From: CAZTII01 sp964613305
GTDB taxonomy: Bacteria; Bacillota_I; Bacilli_A; Erysipelotrichales; Erysipelotrichaceae
Length of the DNA stretch: 26,515 nucleotides
NCBI GenBank assembly: GCA_964613305.1
Contig: CAZTII010000020.1
Location: 1-26,515 of the forward strand
Direction of reading: 5' to 3'
A model generated the notes under the pieces. It did not search any database. It was not told the origin of the DNA and saw only the letters and a list, made by a program, of their open reading frames with translations. Positions 7,382 through 15,459 of the stretch are shown here, in pieces (the stretch's first letter is position 1; every line of letters begins with the position of its first letter). The position numbers and the translations under genes were made by a program.

Positions 7382-9073
7382 CTATTTTTTCTTTAACTCT
7401 AATTCAGCAAATTTTGCAGCCATCGTTGGATTATTTTTAGTCAGTTTCTTAATACTCAAATCTTGTGCTTTATTGTTTGCGGTATTTAAATGTTTTTCTG
7501 ACATTGTTAAATTTTCACGCATTTTCGTTAACAACGTAATCGTATCATCAATGTTCTTAATCGCTGCCGCAAATCGATCACTAGCCCAACTTACATTTTT
7601 ACCAAAAGTCTCTTTAAATGCAATCATCTGTTCCTCAAAATTAGAAATATCGATATTTTGATTTTGAACTTCAACCAACTGTTCACGATATTGAGCCGAA
7701 TTCTTCGCCGCATTTCTTAAAAGCGTAATCATTGGAATGAAAAACTGTGGTCGTATCACATACATTTTAGGATATTTATGAGAAACATCGACAATACCAC
7801 TATTATAATAATCACTATCTGCTTCAAGCAATGATACTAAAACAGCATATTCACAATTCTTTTCATTACGATCTTTATCTAATTCCTTAAAAAAATCTTC
7901 ATTCTTTTTCTTTGTAGAAGTAGTATCCATTTCATTTTTCATTTCAAACATAATAGAAATAAATTCGATTCCATTTTCCGTATTTTCTCTAAAAATAAAA
8001 TCACCTTTACTACCTGTTTTAGCATCATTATCTTTTTCAAAATAAGCATTTTGAAATCCAGTCGCTCGAAGTTGATTAAATGCAATCTCACAATGTTGTT
8101 CCAATGTTTCTCCCAACATCTTCGTTGACTGTTTCGCTTTCAAATCTTTATAAAAACCAATCATTTCATCTTTTTCCAACAACTTACCTTTATAATTATC
8201 CTCAATGATTTTCAATTTTAATTCATTCGCTGCTTCAATAGCATCCGTTTTGTTTTTCAATAATGAAATTTCATTTTCTTTTTCTGATAAATTTGTTTGT
8301 GCCTTTAAAATTTCAGCACTAATTGCCATCTTTTTTTCATATTCAACTTTTTCAAGTTGAGCTTTCATTCTTTCTATTTCATTCATTAATTCAGCTGTAC
8401 TTTTTTCTAAGTGAACTTGAGCATTTGAATCAGCCAATTTCAATTGACTTTCTTTATCTTTTTCAGCGTTTTCAACTAAAACTTTTAGCTTCTCAATCTC
8501 AGCCAACGATTCCGACAATCTTTTTTCTAGTTCAGCTTTTGCATTCGCTTTTTCAAGATTTAATAAATTTTCTTTCTCTTGATTAGAAGTAACTAAGGCA
8601 ACTTTTAATTTTTCAATTTCCACTTGTAATTCCGATGTATTTCTTTCAAGTTGTGCTTTAGCATCTGAATCAGCTAATTGAAGCTTATTTTCTTTATCCT
8701 TTTCAACATGTTCAAGCTGTATTTTTAGTTTTTGGATTTCTGCATTGGATTCAGCTAAACTCTGTTCTAAAAGCACTCTACTATTCGCTTTTTCAAGATT
8801 TAATAGATTTTCCTTTTCTTGATTAGATGTTTTTAAAGCAGACTTTAGTTTCTCTATTTCCATCACCGCATCATTTCGAAGCTTATCTAACATTTTTTGT
8901 GATTCAATTTTGGTTAATTGAATTTCCTTCGCATTTGCTTCCTTTAACAATAATTCTCTTTCTTGTAATTCCTTCTTAAATTCTTTATTTTTTACTTGTT
9001 CAACAATCGCTATATAACCTGATTCGTCAACAGTAAAAACTTCACCACAATTTGGACATTTAATTTCGTTCAT
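7382..9073 (-). CDS. DUF2130 domain protein with long coiled coil
   Basis: A 563-residue protein of the DUF2130 type. It begins with a short zinc-ribbon half, CPNCGEVF (residues 6-13). A long, highly charged coiled coil follows to about residue 310, and then the conserved C-terminal DUF2130 domain (about 310-490), which includes GETLEQHCE, GSKGDFIFRE and FEMKNEMD. The GDF-(x)n-EMKNE pattern resembles the acidic and Lys residues of restriction-type nuclease folds, but that function is an inference. The coiled coil contains a tandem duplication of 80 residues (72-151 and 152-231), each made of two related 40-residue halves, plus a partial third copy. GGGAG lies nine bases before the ATG. The gene is not in an obvious operon. 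Cellular role unknown. Confidence 0.85.
   Translation of the reverse strand: MNEIKCPNCGEVFTVDESGYIAIVEQVKNKEFKKELQERELLLKEANAKEIQLTKIESQKMLDKLRNDAVMEIEKLKSALKTSNQEKENLLNLEKANSRVLLEQSLAESNAEIQKLKIQLEHVEKDKENKLQLADSDAKAQLERNTSELQVEIEKLKVALVTSNQEKENLLNLEKANAKAELEKRLSESLAEIEKLKVLVENAEKDKESQLKLADSNAQVHLEKSTAELMNEIERMKAQLEKVEYEKKMAISAEILKAQTNLSEKENEISLLKNKTDAIEAANELKLKIIEDNYKGKLLEKDEMIGFYKDLKAKQSTKMLGETLEQHCEIAFNQLRATGFQNAYFEKDNDAKTGSKGDFIFRENTENGIEFISIMFEMKNEMDTTSTKKKNEDFFKELDKDRNEKNCEYAVLVSLLEADSDYYNSGIVDVSHKYPKMYVIRPQFFIPMITLLRNAAKNSAQYREQLVEVQNQNIDISNFEEQMIAFKETFGKNVSWASDRFAAAIKNIDDTITLLTKMRENLTMSEKHLNTANNKAQDLSIKKLTKNNPTMAAKFAELELKKK
8381..8860 (-). repeat. Two 240-bp tandem repeats coding the coiled coil
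   Basis: Residues 72-151 and 152-231 of the DUF2130 protein align without gaps over 80 positions. Both begin EIEKLK and share TSNQEKENLLNLEKAN. Within each unit the second half begins again with EI-KLK and contains EKDKE, so the pattern is 40 + 40. A partial third copy begins at residue 232 (EIERMKAQLEK). The DNA copies have diverged, so this is an older duplication than a slippage product. Confidence 0.85.
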
Positions 9074-9220
9074 AACATATTTCTCCCATCAACATATAAA
9101 GGCATTTTACTACGAACAATTTAATATTACAATGTATCGAATTATTTCAATAGTATTCAATTGTTGCATTATTTCATCTTAGATCATACGTTTCAACAAA
9201 CTACCTTTTCTATTTAAAAC

Positions 9221-9250
9221 AAAAAAATCAGCAACCAAATAGTCGCTGAT
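9221..9250 (-). terminator. Terminator after the rhodanese gene
   Basis: On the minus strand CAGCGAC/GTTGCTG forms a seven-pair stem (with one G-T pair), followed by A and seven T. Confidence 0.8.
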
Positions 9251-9255
9251 TATCC

Positions 9256-9651
9256 TTATGCTTCTTTAAGTGCTTCATAATTTGCCGCTACAAATGGCGG
9301 CATAAAATATACGGTTAAATCGCTAATTTTACCTACAAACATTTTTACATTATCATAGCCTGCTGCTTTTAAATAAGGGAAAGCCATAATTGCTCGAACT
9401 GAACTTGCACAGAAAGTTACAATTAATTTATCTTTAGGCAATTCATTAAGTCTTTCAGGTAAATCTTCGATTGGAATATTAAGTGCGAACGAAAATGATA
9501 TAAGTTCAGCCTCTTCCTTAGTTCTTAAATCTAGCATCATTGCTTTGTTTTGTTTCTTTAAAGCGATAAAATCCTCAAAAGAAATCTTATACTCGCCTGT
9601 CTTAAAATAATCCATTGTCGATGCTTTAAAAACGTTATTCATTTTTTCCAT
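9256..9651 (-). CDS. Single-domain rhodanese-like sulfurtransferase
   Basis: A 131-residue protein with one rhodanese domain. These proteins carry sulfur as a persulfide on an active-site Cys and pass it to acceptors such as thiols or cyanide. Cys81 in CASSVRA, with Arg86 closing the CxxxxR loop, fits the active site. The preceding MLDLRTKEEAE (about 39-49) is the typical CDC25/rhodanese motif (D-R-x-x-x-E). It is cytoplasmic with no signal peptide. The chosen ATG has GAGAGG ten bases upstream; the Met at position 4 would have poor spacing. It is monocistronic, bounded by a terminator and a separate upstream region with a palindrome (9684-9698). The substrate cannot be told from the sequence. 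Confidence 0.88.
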   Translation of the reverse strand: MEKMNNVFKASTMDYFKTGEYKISFEDFIALKKQNKAMMLDLRTKEEAELISFSFALNIPIEDLPERLNELPKDKLIVTFCASSVRAIMAFPYLKAAGYDNVKMFVGKISDLTVYFMPPFVAANYEALKEA

Positions 9652-9683
9652 TTACAGTATCCTCTCTTCTAGTTATCAATATA

Positions 9684-9698
9684 TGTCAGAAACTGACA
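9684..9698. promoter_or_regulatory. 15-bp palindrome upstream of the rhodanese gene
   Basis: TGTCAG-AAA-CTGACA is a perfect six-base inverted repeat with a three-base spacer, 33 bases before the start codon. Upstream, on the minus strand, TTGATT and TATGAT with a 16-base spacer form a possible promoter. The palindrome would then sit just downstream, where a repressor could act. The regulator is unknown; sulfur- or thiol-responsive repressors are plausible for this kind of gene. Confidence 0.4.
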
Positions 9699-9784
9699 AT
9701 ACCATCATAGCACACAAACAAGCTAAATCAATCTTCACTGACTACCACGGTGACTAAGTCACTTTATCTACGAAATAGTTCTTA

Positions 9785-9816
9785 AAATAATAAAAGACAA
9801 TTGTCTTTTATTATTT
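9785..9816. terminator. Perfect 32-bp palindrome ending the acyP operon
   Basis: Sixteen bases on each side of 9800/9801 are perfectly complementary. The centre is AGACAATTGTCT and the arms are AT-rich, with runs of A and T that can serve as a terminator in both directions. It overlaps the acyP stop codon at 9811-9813 and is the probable end of the six-gene operon. Confidence 0.75.
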
Positions 9817-10080
9817 AGTCGTAAATGTTTTTTCATTTTCAACTAAATCAATTGTCTTCATCGTAAGTTTTTCTACCTTAATAAATCGATTTCCTTTTTT
9901 AATGGCTTTTATTAATTGGTTAACATCTTCTTTTGTTCCTTGAGCCATAATTTCTACCATGCCATTACTTAAATTGCGCACAAAACCAGTGCATCCCAAC
10001 TTAAGTGCTTCCATCTGTACAAACACTCTAAAACCAACTCCTTGAACAATACCTTCCGCAATCATGTAATATCGAACCAT
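9811..10080 (-). CDS. acyP: Acylphosphatase
   Basis: An 89-residue acylphosphatase, the normal size for the family. It hydrolyses carboxyl-phosphate bonds such as those in acetyl phosphate or 1,3-bisphosphoglycerate. The signature GxVQGVGFR (10-18) and FVRNLSNG (33-40) are present; Arg18 and Asn36 have the spacing of the catalytic pair. AGGGAG lies eight bases before the ATG. It is the last gene of the operon, 12 bases after the upstream RNA methyltransferase gene. Confidence 0.95.
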   Translation of the reverse strand: MVRYYMIAEGIVQGVGFRVFVQMEALKLGCTGFVRNLSNGMVEIMAQGTKEDVNQLIKAIKKGNRFIKVEKLTMKTIDLVENEKTFTTK

Positions 10081-10092
10081 CTTCGTATCTCC

Positions 10093-10809
10093 CTATTTTA
10101 AATAACGATAGGCATACATACATATTCCACCCGCTACCGCTACATTTAAAGAGTCAATGCCTTGCATCTCAATTTTAACACAGGATGTTGCTTCATCCAA
10201 CAGGATTTTACGTACACCACTTCCTTCATTGCCAAGTATAATCGCAACCCTATCTTCACCGGTTGATAATGATAGTGGCTTACCATCTAAACTCGTCGCT
10301 ATCACCGAATATGTCTTTTTTAATTGTTTTATCTTTTCAAGTAAATCACAGCGTTCAATAAACAAATGAAAAATGGCACCTTGACTAGCTTGTAATGTTT
10401 TATCATTGTACTCATCAACACAGTTTTCTACATATACTTCATCAAAACCAAAGGCTAAAGCACATCTTAAAATCGTCCCTAAATTACCAGGATCTTGAAT
10501 ACCATCACAACATAAAATACGTGGTGAATCTTTTCTTTCTATGGTTACTTTACGACAAACCGCGATCGCTTTAGCAGAAGATAGTCTCTGACTTAACTTT
10601 TTCATCACTTCTTCGCTTACTAAAACACTATTTTCGTCGTTAATTGTACTTTTTTCCGTAACAATCAATGTATCGACACAGTTTGCTTTCATCGCTTCCT
10701 CAATCATATGATCATCTTCAACGAGAAAAAGACCAGTTCGGTCTCGTTCTTTCTTTAGATGCAATTTACACCATGTTTTTATTTTTTCATTGTGTACAGA
10801 AGTAATCAT
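10093..10809 (-). CDS. SpoU/TrmH family RNA 2'-O-methyltransferase
   Basis: A 238-residue member of the SPOUT (TrmH) superfamily, which uses S-adenosylmethionine to methylate ribose in rRNA or tRNA. The three motifs are visible: GIQDPGNLGTILRCA (motif 1), IILGNEGSG (motif 2) and LNVAVAGGI (motif 3), which together form the trefoil-knot cofactor site. An N-terminal substrate-binding domain of about 90 residues, with HLKKERDRTGLFLVE, resembles RlmB/YsgA-type enzymes. AAAGG lies five bases upstream of the ATG. The upstream gene ends one base before it, so translation is probably coupled. The exact methylated nucleotide cannot be predicted. Confidence 0.9.
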   Translation of the reverse strand: MITSVHNEKIKTWCKLHLKKERDRTGLFLVEDDHMIEEAMKANCVDTLIVTEKSTINDENSVLVSEEVMKKLSQRLSSAKAIAVCRKVTIERKDSPRILCCDGIQDPGNLGTILRCALAFGFDEVYVENCVDEYNDKTLQASQGAIFHLFIERCDLLEKIKQLKKTYSVIATSLDGKPLSLSTGEDRVAIILGNEGSGVRKILLDEATSCVKIEMQGIDSLNVAVAGGICMYAYRYLK

Positions 10810-10810
10810 A

Positions 10811-12508
10811 TTAACCTTTTTTAATTAAATCAAATAATGCTTTAGCCGCATCAGTAATACCATTATCACCTTTATCAGCTAATCCTAAACATGTATAAAC
10901 TTCACCAACAATAATATTTTCATCTTTAAATTTAGAGAAAATTTCATCAATCAACACATCACATTTCTCTTGTTTTTGCATTGGCCCAAATGGATTTGCA
11001 AAATATGTTAGTGATAATCCTTTTTCTTGCGTTGTACCTAAAGCAAAACGTTTTCCTTCCACGAAAACAGGTTTTGCTTCCGCCATATCATCAATAATTT
11101 TTAAACCTCTCTCATCAGTATAATTGTTCGCATACATAAAATAATCAATCTTATGATTTTTAGTAATTACATGATAAGGAGCAGCTGGTATTACAACACG
11201 TGAATTCGCACTTTCTGGATTAAAGAAAATAGAGCGGTCCATATCACGATATGCAGCTCCTCTATCTAAGTCATCCAATCGCACAAAGGCACCAATTTCT
11301 GTTCCTTGCGCATATAAATGACCATTTTCATAGTGAATTGATCCCATATCATCAAATACAACTTCTTGATAATCAATTTCATCACGGGCAATATTCGATA
11401 ATGCTTCAATCGTTTCTGATTTACCAGCACCAGAGTCACCCATAAACATAATTCCTTTTTTAACCCCATTTTTTAGATACAAGTTAATCATAGCACCATG
11501 AATTGGTAACCAACCTTTTTCAATCATCGCTAAGTTATGAAGGGTTAACGCCATTTTCTTTAAATAACCAAAATATTCAATAACATCCGCATACGATATT
11601 TTACCAATCCAAAAACCTTCTTCTTTATCTTGATAAAATACTGTGTCATTTTTACCATCTTCATTACCAAAAATCATGACACAATCTGGTTTTCTCGATA
11701 AACATTCTTCTTGTGTAGCAAGTTCAAAAAGATTCGCTAAAGAAATAGCACTTGGTGTAAAATCACGATGGAAATAAATAAATGACAATAAGCTACCAAT
11801 CTTAGCTGGATAACATAACCAATCATCATTTTTATCCACAAAATCTTTCATTGGATTTTCAAATACTTCAGTAAATACACCAGTACGTTTATTTGATTTA
11901 GGATGAATAATAAGTGGTGTACGCAACATAATCGTATTAACAAAAGGAACTTTCGTTAATGCTTCATATCCTTTTGGTACATTCCAATTGTACACACTCA
12001 ACAACATACTCGCATTAGTACCAGCTTGTAATTGACGGAATACAAGATTTTTAGAACCTTGTACTTTTTGTTGAATACCACGATATAATCCACGAATTAA
12101 ACTATTAAAATTAGAATCCGCATCCATAAAGTTAGCAATTTGAAGACCTTCTTTATCTTTTGAATAAACAATTGAAATACGTTGAAGTTTACGCCAATAT
12201 TGATACATTGATTCAATTAACGCCAATAAACGATCTGGATATTGTAATGCCGGATGTGAAATTTCATCAAGTTCCAACACTAATAACACTTTCGCTAATC
12301 GAATTAATTCTGTCGTCACTTCTTTAATATCTGCATTGTTTATAAGCCATAAATAAAGTTCTTGATTATCCTTCTTTAAAAAATCAAAATACGATGTTAA
12401 AAATTGAGAAAATCCTTCTGAAGAAATTAATTCACTAGCGTTTGTACAATATTTTGTCGTGTAATTAATAATCGCTGTATTACCTTTAATATAAAAAGCT
12501 TCTTTCAT
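10811..12508 (-). CDS. P-loop kinase-like protein related to HPr kinase / ATP-PEPCK
   Basis: A protein of about 565 residues with a P-loop GDSGAGKSE near residue 365. The preceding segment LPIHGAMINLY resembles the IHG-LVD-Y strand just before the P-loop of HPr kinase. Downstream VVFDDMGS supplies a Walker-B-like acidic pair, and TYFANPFGP and YTCLGLADKG resemble ATP-dependent PEP carboxykinase. The N-terminal ~340 residues are helical and match nothing I know. HPr kinase and ATP-PEPCK share this nucleotide-binding fold, so a phosphotransferase is likely, with unknown substrate. The ATG at 12508 is preferred over the one at 12514 because GGAG lies seven bases before it. It sits among RNA-modification genes; 40 bases separate it from the gene upstream and one base from the gene downstream. 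Confidence 0.7.
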   Translation of the reverse strand: MKEAFYIKGNTAIINYTTKYCTNASELISSEGFSQFLTSYFDFLKKDNQELYLWLINNADIKEVTTELIRLAKVLLVLELDEISHPALQYPDRLLALIESMYQYWRKLQRISIVYSKDKEGLQIANFMDADSNFNSLIRGLYRGIQQKVQGSKNLVFRQLQAGTNASMLLSVYNWNVPKGYEALTKVPFVNTIMLRTPLIIHPKSNKRTGVFTEVFENPMKDFVDKNDDWLCYPAKIGSLLSFIYFHRDFTPSAISLANLFELATQEECLSRKPDCVMIFGNEDGKNDTVFYQDKEEGFWIGKISYADVIEYFGYLKKMALTLHNLAMIEKGWLPIHGAMINLYLKNGVKKGIMFMGDSGAGKSETIEALSNIARDEIDYQEVVFDDMGSIHYENGHLYAQGTEIGAFVRLDDLDRGAAYRDMDRSIFFNPESANSRVVIPAAPYHVITKNHKIDYFMYANNYTDERGLKIIDDMAEAKPVFVEGKRFALGTTQEKGLSLTYFANPFGPMQKQEKCDVLIDEIFSKFKDENIIVGEVYTCLGLADKGDNGITDAAKALFDLIKKG

Positions 12509-12548
12509 CTTCATTCTCCTTTTTGTGGATAATTATATCATAGTTAAT

Positions 12549-13274
12549 TTAAACATTCATTGTTCTTTGTCGAAAAACTTCGTAACTTATAACAGAAATA
12601 GCACTAGATGCATTTAAAGCATTGCGAAAATCATTAGCGTATGGGATGTAACAATGAAAATCAATGACCTCTTGAACCTTTTTCGATAGACCACGCATTT
12701 CTCCACCAACACATAATACAAGTGGAACTTTAAAATCAACGTCAAAAAAAGAAATTGCATCTTTACGATGAGCACCTATGATACTACATCCTGCTTTTTT
12801 GCATTTCATTAAATCAGAAGCCAAATCACTACTACTACAAATATTAAGCCATTCACTAGCGCCAGCACTTGACTTGACAATGGTACTATCCGAATAACTC
12901 CAATCACGATCTGCAATGATCAATCCATCACAACCAGCACTATACAACGTTCTAATCGCATAACCTAAATTAAACGGATCTTCGATACCTTCCAATAACA
13001 CAATAAATGGTGCTTTCTTTTTTAACATGGATTGTACATCTTGATAACGACGTTCACCAGCTATAGCAATCACTCCACCATGAGTTTTACCAACACAAAC
13101 TGCATCAATATCACATCGCTTTTTACGATAAACTGTAATTTTCTTTTCTTTCGCGATCGCCATGATATAGTTACAATCTTTACTAACTTTTTCTTCATCA
13201 ATCCAAACTTCATCAACTGTCCTGCGATTTGCTTGAATGATGGCCTTAACACTCAATGCACCCTCAAATATCAT
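12549..13274 (-). CDS. SpoU/TrmH family RNA methyltransferase
   Basis: A 241-residue SPOUT methyltransferase, second of two in this operon and only distantly similar to the other. Motifs seen are LLEGIEDPFNLGYAIRTLYS (motif 1), VLCVGGEMRGL (motif 2, Gly-Gly-Glu-xx-Gly in place of GNE-GxG) and ALNASSAISVISYEVFRQR (motif 3). The start overlaps the end of the U32 gene by 11 bases and has AAAGG seven bases upstream, so it is translationally coupled. RNA target unknown. The motif 2 variant suggests a different subfamily from the enzyme at 10093. Confidence 0.85.
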   Translation of the reverse strand: MIFEGALSVKAIIQANRRTVDEVWIDEEKVSKDCNYIMAIAKEKKITVYRKKRCDIDAVCVGKTHGGVIAIAGERRYQDVQSMLKKKAPFIVLLEGIEDPFNLGYAIRTLYSAGCDGLIIADRDWSYSDSTIVKSSAGASEWLNICSSSDLASDLMKCKKAGCSIIGAHRKDAISFFDVDFKVPLVLCVGGEMRGLSKKVQEVIDFHCYIPYANDFRNALNASSAISVISYEVFRQRTMNV

Positions 13275-14481
13275 ATTTTTTCCTTTTACGAATCATATCG
13301 CCTTCACTACACTCAAACGGTATTTTTATGTAAATTTCGTTCATTGGCTGATTTGCCACATCCATCAATACCATATCACTATCAAACAACTGTTCGATTG
13401 TTAAAGCCTCATTGGTGATAGTTGGACCAAACACTTCTAATTCGTCATTTAATCGTATCACATTTCTAACTTGTATTTTCGCAAGTTGGCTTTCTTTATC
13501 GTAATTTAACACAACGCCAACAAAATCATGAGTAACACCTGCTCCATTAACTCCATATAAGTGATCTTTAGCTGATGGTAAGTTATTTAAGAAACCAAAA
13601 CTAGTTGGTCTATTTTCAGCCTTAGAAAATTCATTAGCATAATAGTTAATTCTTTCTTCACTTAAATCATTGTTATTTTCATCAATCTCATCAATTAATT
13701 GTCGATATGTTTTTACTAAAGTCGCAATATAATACATCGATTTCATTCGTCCTTCAATTTTTAATGAAGCAACGTGATTTCTAAGTAAATCTGGAATGTA
13801 TTTGTACGCCATAAGATCTTTAGAACTCATCGAAAATAAAATATCATCATCACTTACTTTTTCTGCACCAGCATAAAAATGATATTTCCAACGACAACTT
13901 TGAGCACAACCACCGCGATTTGCATCACGATACGTCATCGCATTACTCAATGTACAACGCCCTGAATAATTTACACACATGCCGCCATGTATAAACACTT
14001 CCAGCGGTAACTCTGACACTTTAGAAATTTGATGAATATCATCAAGTGAACATTCGCGCGCTAACACAACACGATCGACACCCATTTGTTTGAAAAATTC
14101 AATCGATTTACTATTGGTTGTCGACATTTGGGTACTCAAATGTATTTCTAAAGAAGGAGCAACCCTTTTAGCAATACTAACAATAGCCATCGATGCAACG
14201 ATAATAGCCGTCACACCACACTCTTCCAACTGTATTAAATACTCTTCAATACCATCTAAATCACCTTCATGAGGAATCATGTTTACCGTAACATGAACGT
14301 GTGCACCATAATTTTTAGCATAATCACAAATTTCGGCAATATCACTAAGATCAAAATTAGAAGCACGAGAACGTAAAGAATACTTCTTTCCACCTAAATA
14401 AATCGCATCAGCACCATAATGAATGGCAACCTTTGCCCTCTGTAAATCACCAGCAGGAGCTAATAATTCTATTTTTTTCAT
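13264..14481 (-). CDS. trhP: U32 family protein, TrhP/YrrO type (tRNA uridine hydroxylation)
   Basis: A 405-residue peptidase-family-U32 protein. It opens with ELLAPAGD and YGADAIYLGG, the usual TIM-barrel-like start. It contains the Cys set C169 and C176 (HGGMCVNYSGRC) and C192 and C196 (GGCAQSCRW), which in relatives bind an Fe-S cluster. Members such as E. coli TrhP and B. subtilis YrrO take part in 5-hydroxyuridine formation at tRNA position 34 using prephenate-derived chemistry; the peptidase name is historical. AAGGAGG lies four bases before the ATG. It overlaps the preceding gene by ATGA and the following one by 11 bases. Assignment to TrhP rather than RlhA rests on length, motif and pairing with a small U32-like gene. 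Confidence 0.85.
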   Translation of the reverse strand: MKKIELLAPAGDLQRAKVAIHYGADAIYLGGKKYSLRSRASNFDLSDIAEICDYAKNYGAHVHVTVNMIPHEGDLDGIEEYLIQLEECGVTAIIVASMAIVSIAKRVAPSLEIHLSTQMSTTNSKSIEFFKQMGVDRVVLARECSLDDIHQISKVSELPLEVFIHGGMCVNYSGRCTLSNAMTYRDANRGGCAQSCRWKYHFYAGAEKVSDDDILFSMSSKDLMAYKYIPDLLRNHVASLKIEGRMKSMYYIATLVKTYRQLIDEIDENNNDLSEERINYYANEFSKAENRPTSFGFLNNLPSAKDHLYGVNGAGVTHDFVGVVLNYDKESQLAKIQVRNVIRLNDELEVFGPTITNEALTIEQLFDSDMVLMDVANQPMNEIYIKIPFECSEGDMIRKRKKYDI

Positions 14482-15314
14482 AGAGCCTCCTTAGTAGTAT
14501 TTGTCTTTTGATACAAATAGCCATCACTTAAAGGTAAATTGTATTTATCTAACGGATTACGATGAACAACATCAACTAAACAATCTTCACTTAAAAAGAT
14601 TCCTTCAATTAAAATACTGCCACATCCTGCTTCTTTAAATCGTTCCATTTCTTTAAAACCATCAAGGATGAAATCAGTAAAAATAACAGTTCCCATCGCT
14701 GTTTCAACAATCGGCATTTTTCCTTCACGAGTTGATTCAATCAAAGTACAATCAAGACGATGTTGATACACATTTTCTTTATTAATTTCTTGACAATACG
14801 AATCAATCAACAATCTTTTAGAAACAGACATCATCGCATAACCAAAAATGGAAATATCACAACAATCACGATGAGCATTCATTATTTGACACATTTCTTC
14901 ACAATCCATTTCACTCGACAAGTGAAATGAAGCAATTCCACATTGCTTGAAAAAAGAAATATCCATACTATTCGTTAAAATTGGACCAGGATTATACACT
15001 AGGCACGAAAGTGCATTCACTTCTTTGGCCATCATGTATACTGCCATATCACTAAAGTAAATACGATCTACTTTTTCTAACAAACAACGATTAAAAAAAG
15101 TAGTAATTGAATCTAACATTGATTCCTCAAAAAAACGATTCATCGATACACCTACTTTAAATCCTAAGTTTTTTACGGTTTGAATTTTTTCAAAAAAACA
15201 TCCTTCTTCGTAAACAGCTTCTATACTTACATCAATATGTCGTAAAAGAATACCATCCACCCCTTTAAATCTTTTTATTGCGTTAATATCATTGGTCGCT
15301 ACCCAAGTTTCCAT
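14478..15314 (-). CDS. Small U32-like protein (YrrN/TrhP1-like)
   Basis: A protein of 278 residues with U32-like features (GFKVGVSMNRFF, YNPGPILTNS, FHLSSEM, IFGYAMMSVSKR) but without the four-Cys block of the large U32 proteins. In Bacillus subtilis yrrN and yrrO are adjacent and both contribute to tRNA wobble hydroxylation. The same order and the ATGA overlap here support that role. A GTG at 15323 would add three residues, but that GTG is part of GGGTGAT, which fits the 3' part of the anti-Shine-Dalgarno pairing. The ATG at 15314 is therefore the better start. This is the first gene of the operon that ends at acyP. Confidence 0.75.
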   Translation of the reverse strand: METWVATNDINAIKRFKGVDGILLRHIDVSIEAVYEEGCFFEKIQTVKNLGFKVGVSMNRFFEESMLDSITTFFNRCLLEKVDRIYFSDMAVYMMAKEVNALSCLVYNPGPILTNSMDISFFKQCGIASFHLSSEMDCEEMCQIMNAHRDCCDISIFGYAMMSVSKRLLIDSYCQEINKENVYQHRLDCTLIESTREGKMPIVETAMGTVIFTDFILDGFKEMERFKEAGCGSILIEGIFLSEDCLVDVVHRNPLDKYNLPLSDGYLYQKTNTTKEAL

Positions 15315-15354
15315 TTTAATCACCCATCTTAGTGTATCATAATCACTTGTTTTT

Positions 15355-15375
15355 GTGTAAATTTAGTTTTTACAC
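15355..15375. promoter_or_regulatory. Inverted repeat between divergent promoters
   Basis: GTGTAAA and TTTACAC are perfect inverted seven-base arms with a seven-base spacer. They lie between the minus-strand tRNA-modification operon and the plus-strand HAD gene. The left arm overlaps a weak possible -35 element (TTTACA on the minus strand) of the operon, so a shared regulator is possible. There is no further support. Confidence 0.3.
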
Positions 15376-15387
15376 CAGAATTTTAAC

Positions 15388-15415
15388 TTGCATACAAGGT
15401 TAAATATGGTAAACT
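15388..15415 (+). promoter_or_regulatory. Possible promoter of the HAD hydrolase gene
   Basis: TTGCAT (15388-15393) and TAAACT (15410-15415) are 16 bases apart, a moderate vegetative promoter. It gives a leader of about 40 bases before the ATG at 15460, and it excludes the upstream ATG at 15388 as a start. Confidence 0.55.
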
Positions 15416-15459
15416 ATAGATACATTAAATGCATCACACATGATGCCGAAAGGAGCCTC

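Noticed and set aside
13032..13418. Plus-strand 128-codon frame opposite the U32 and TrmH genes
   Set aside because: It spans two well-supported overlapping genes on the other strand and shows no family features.
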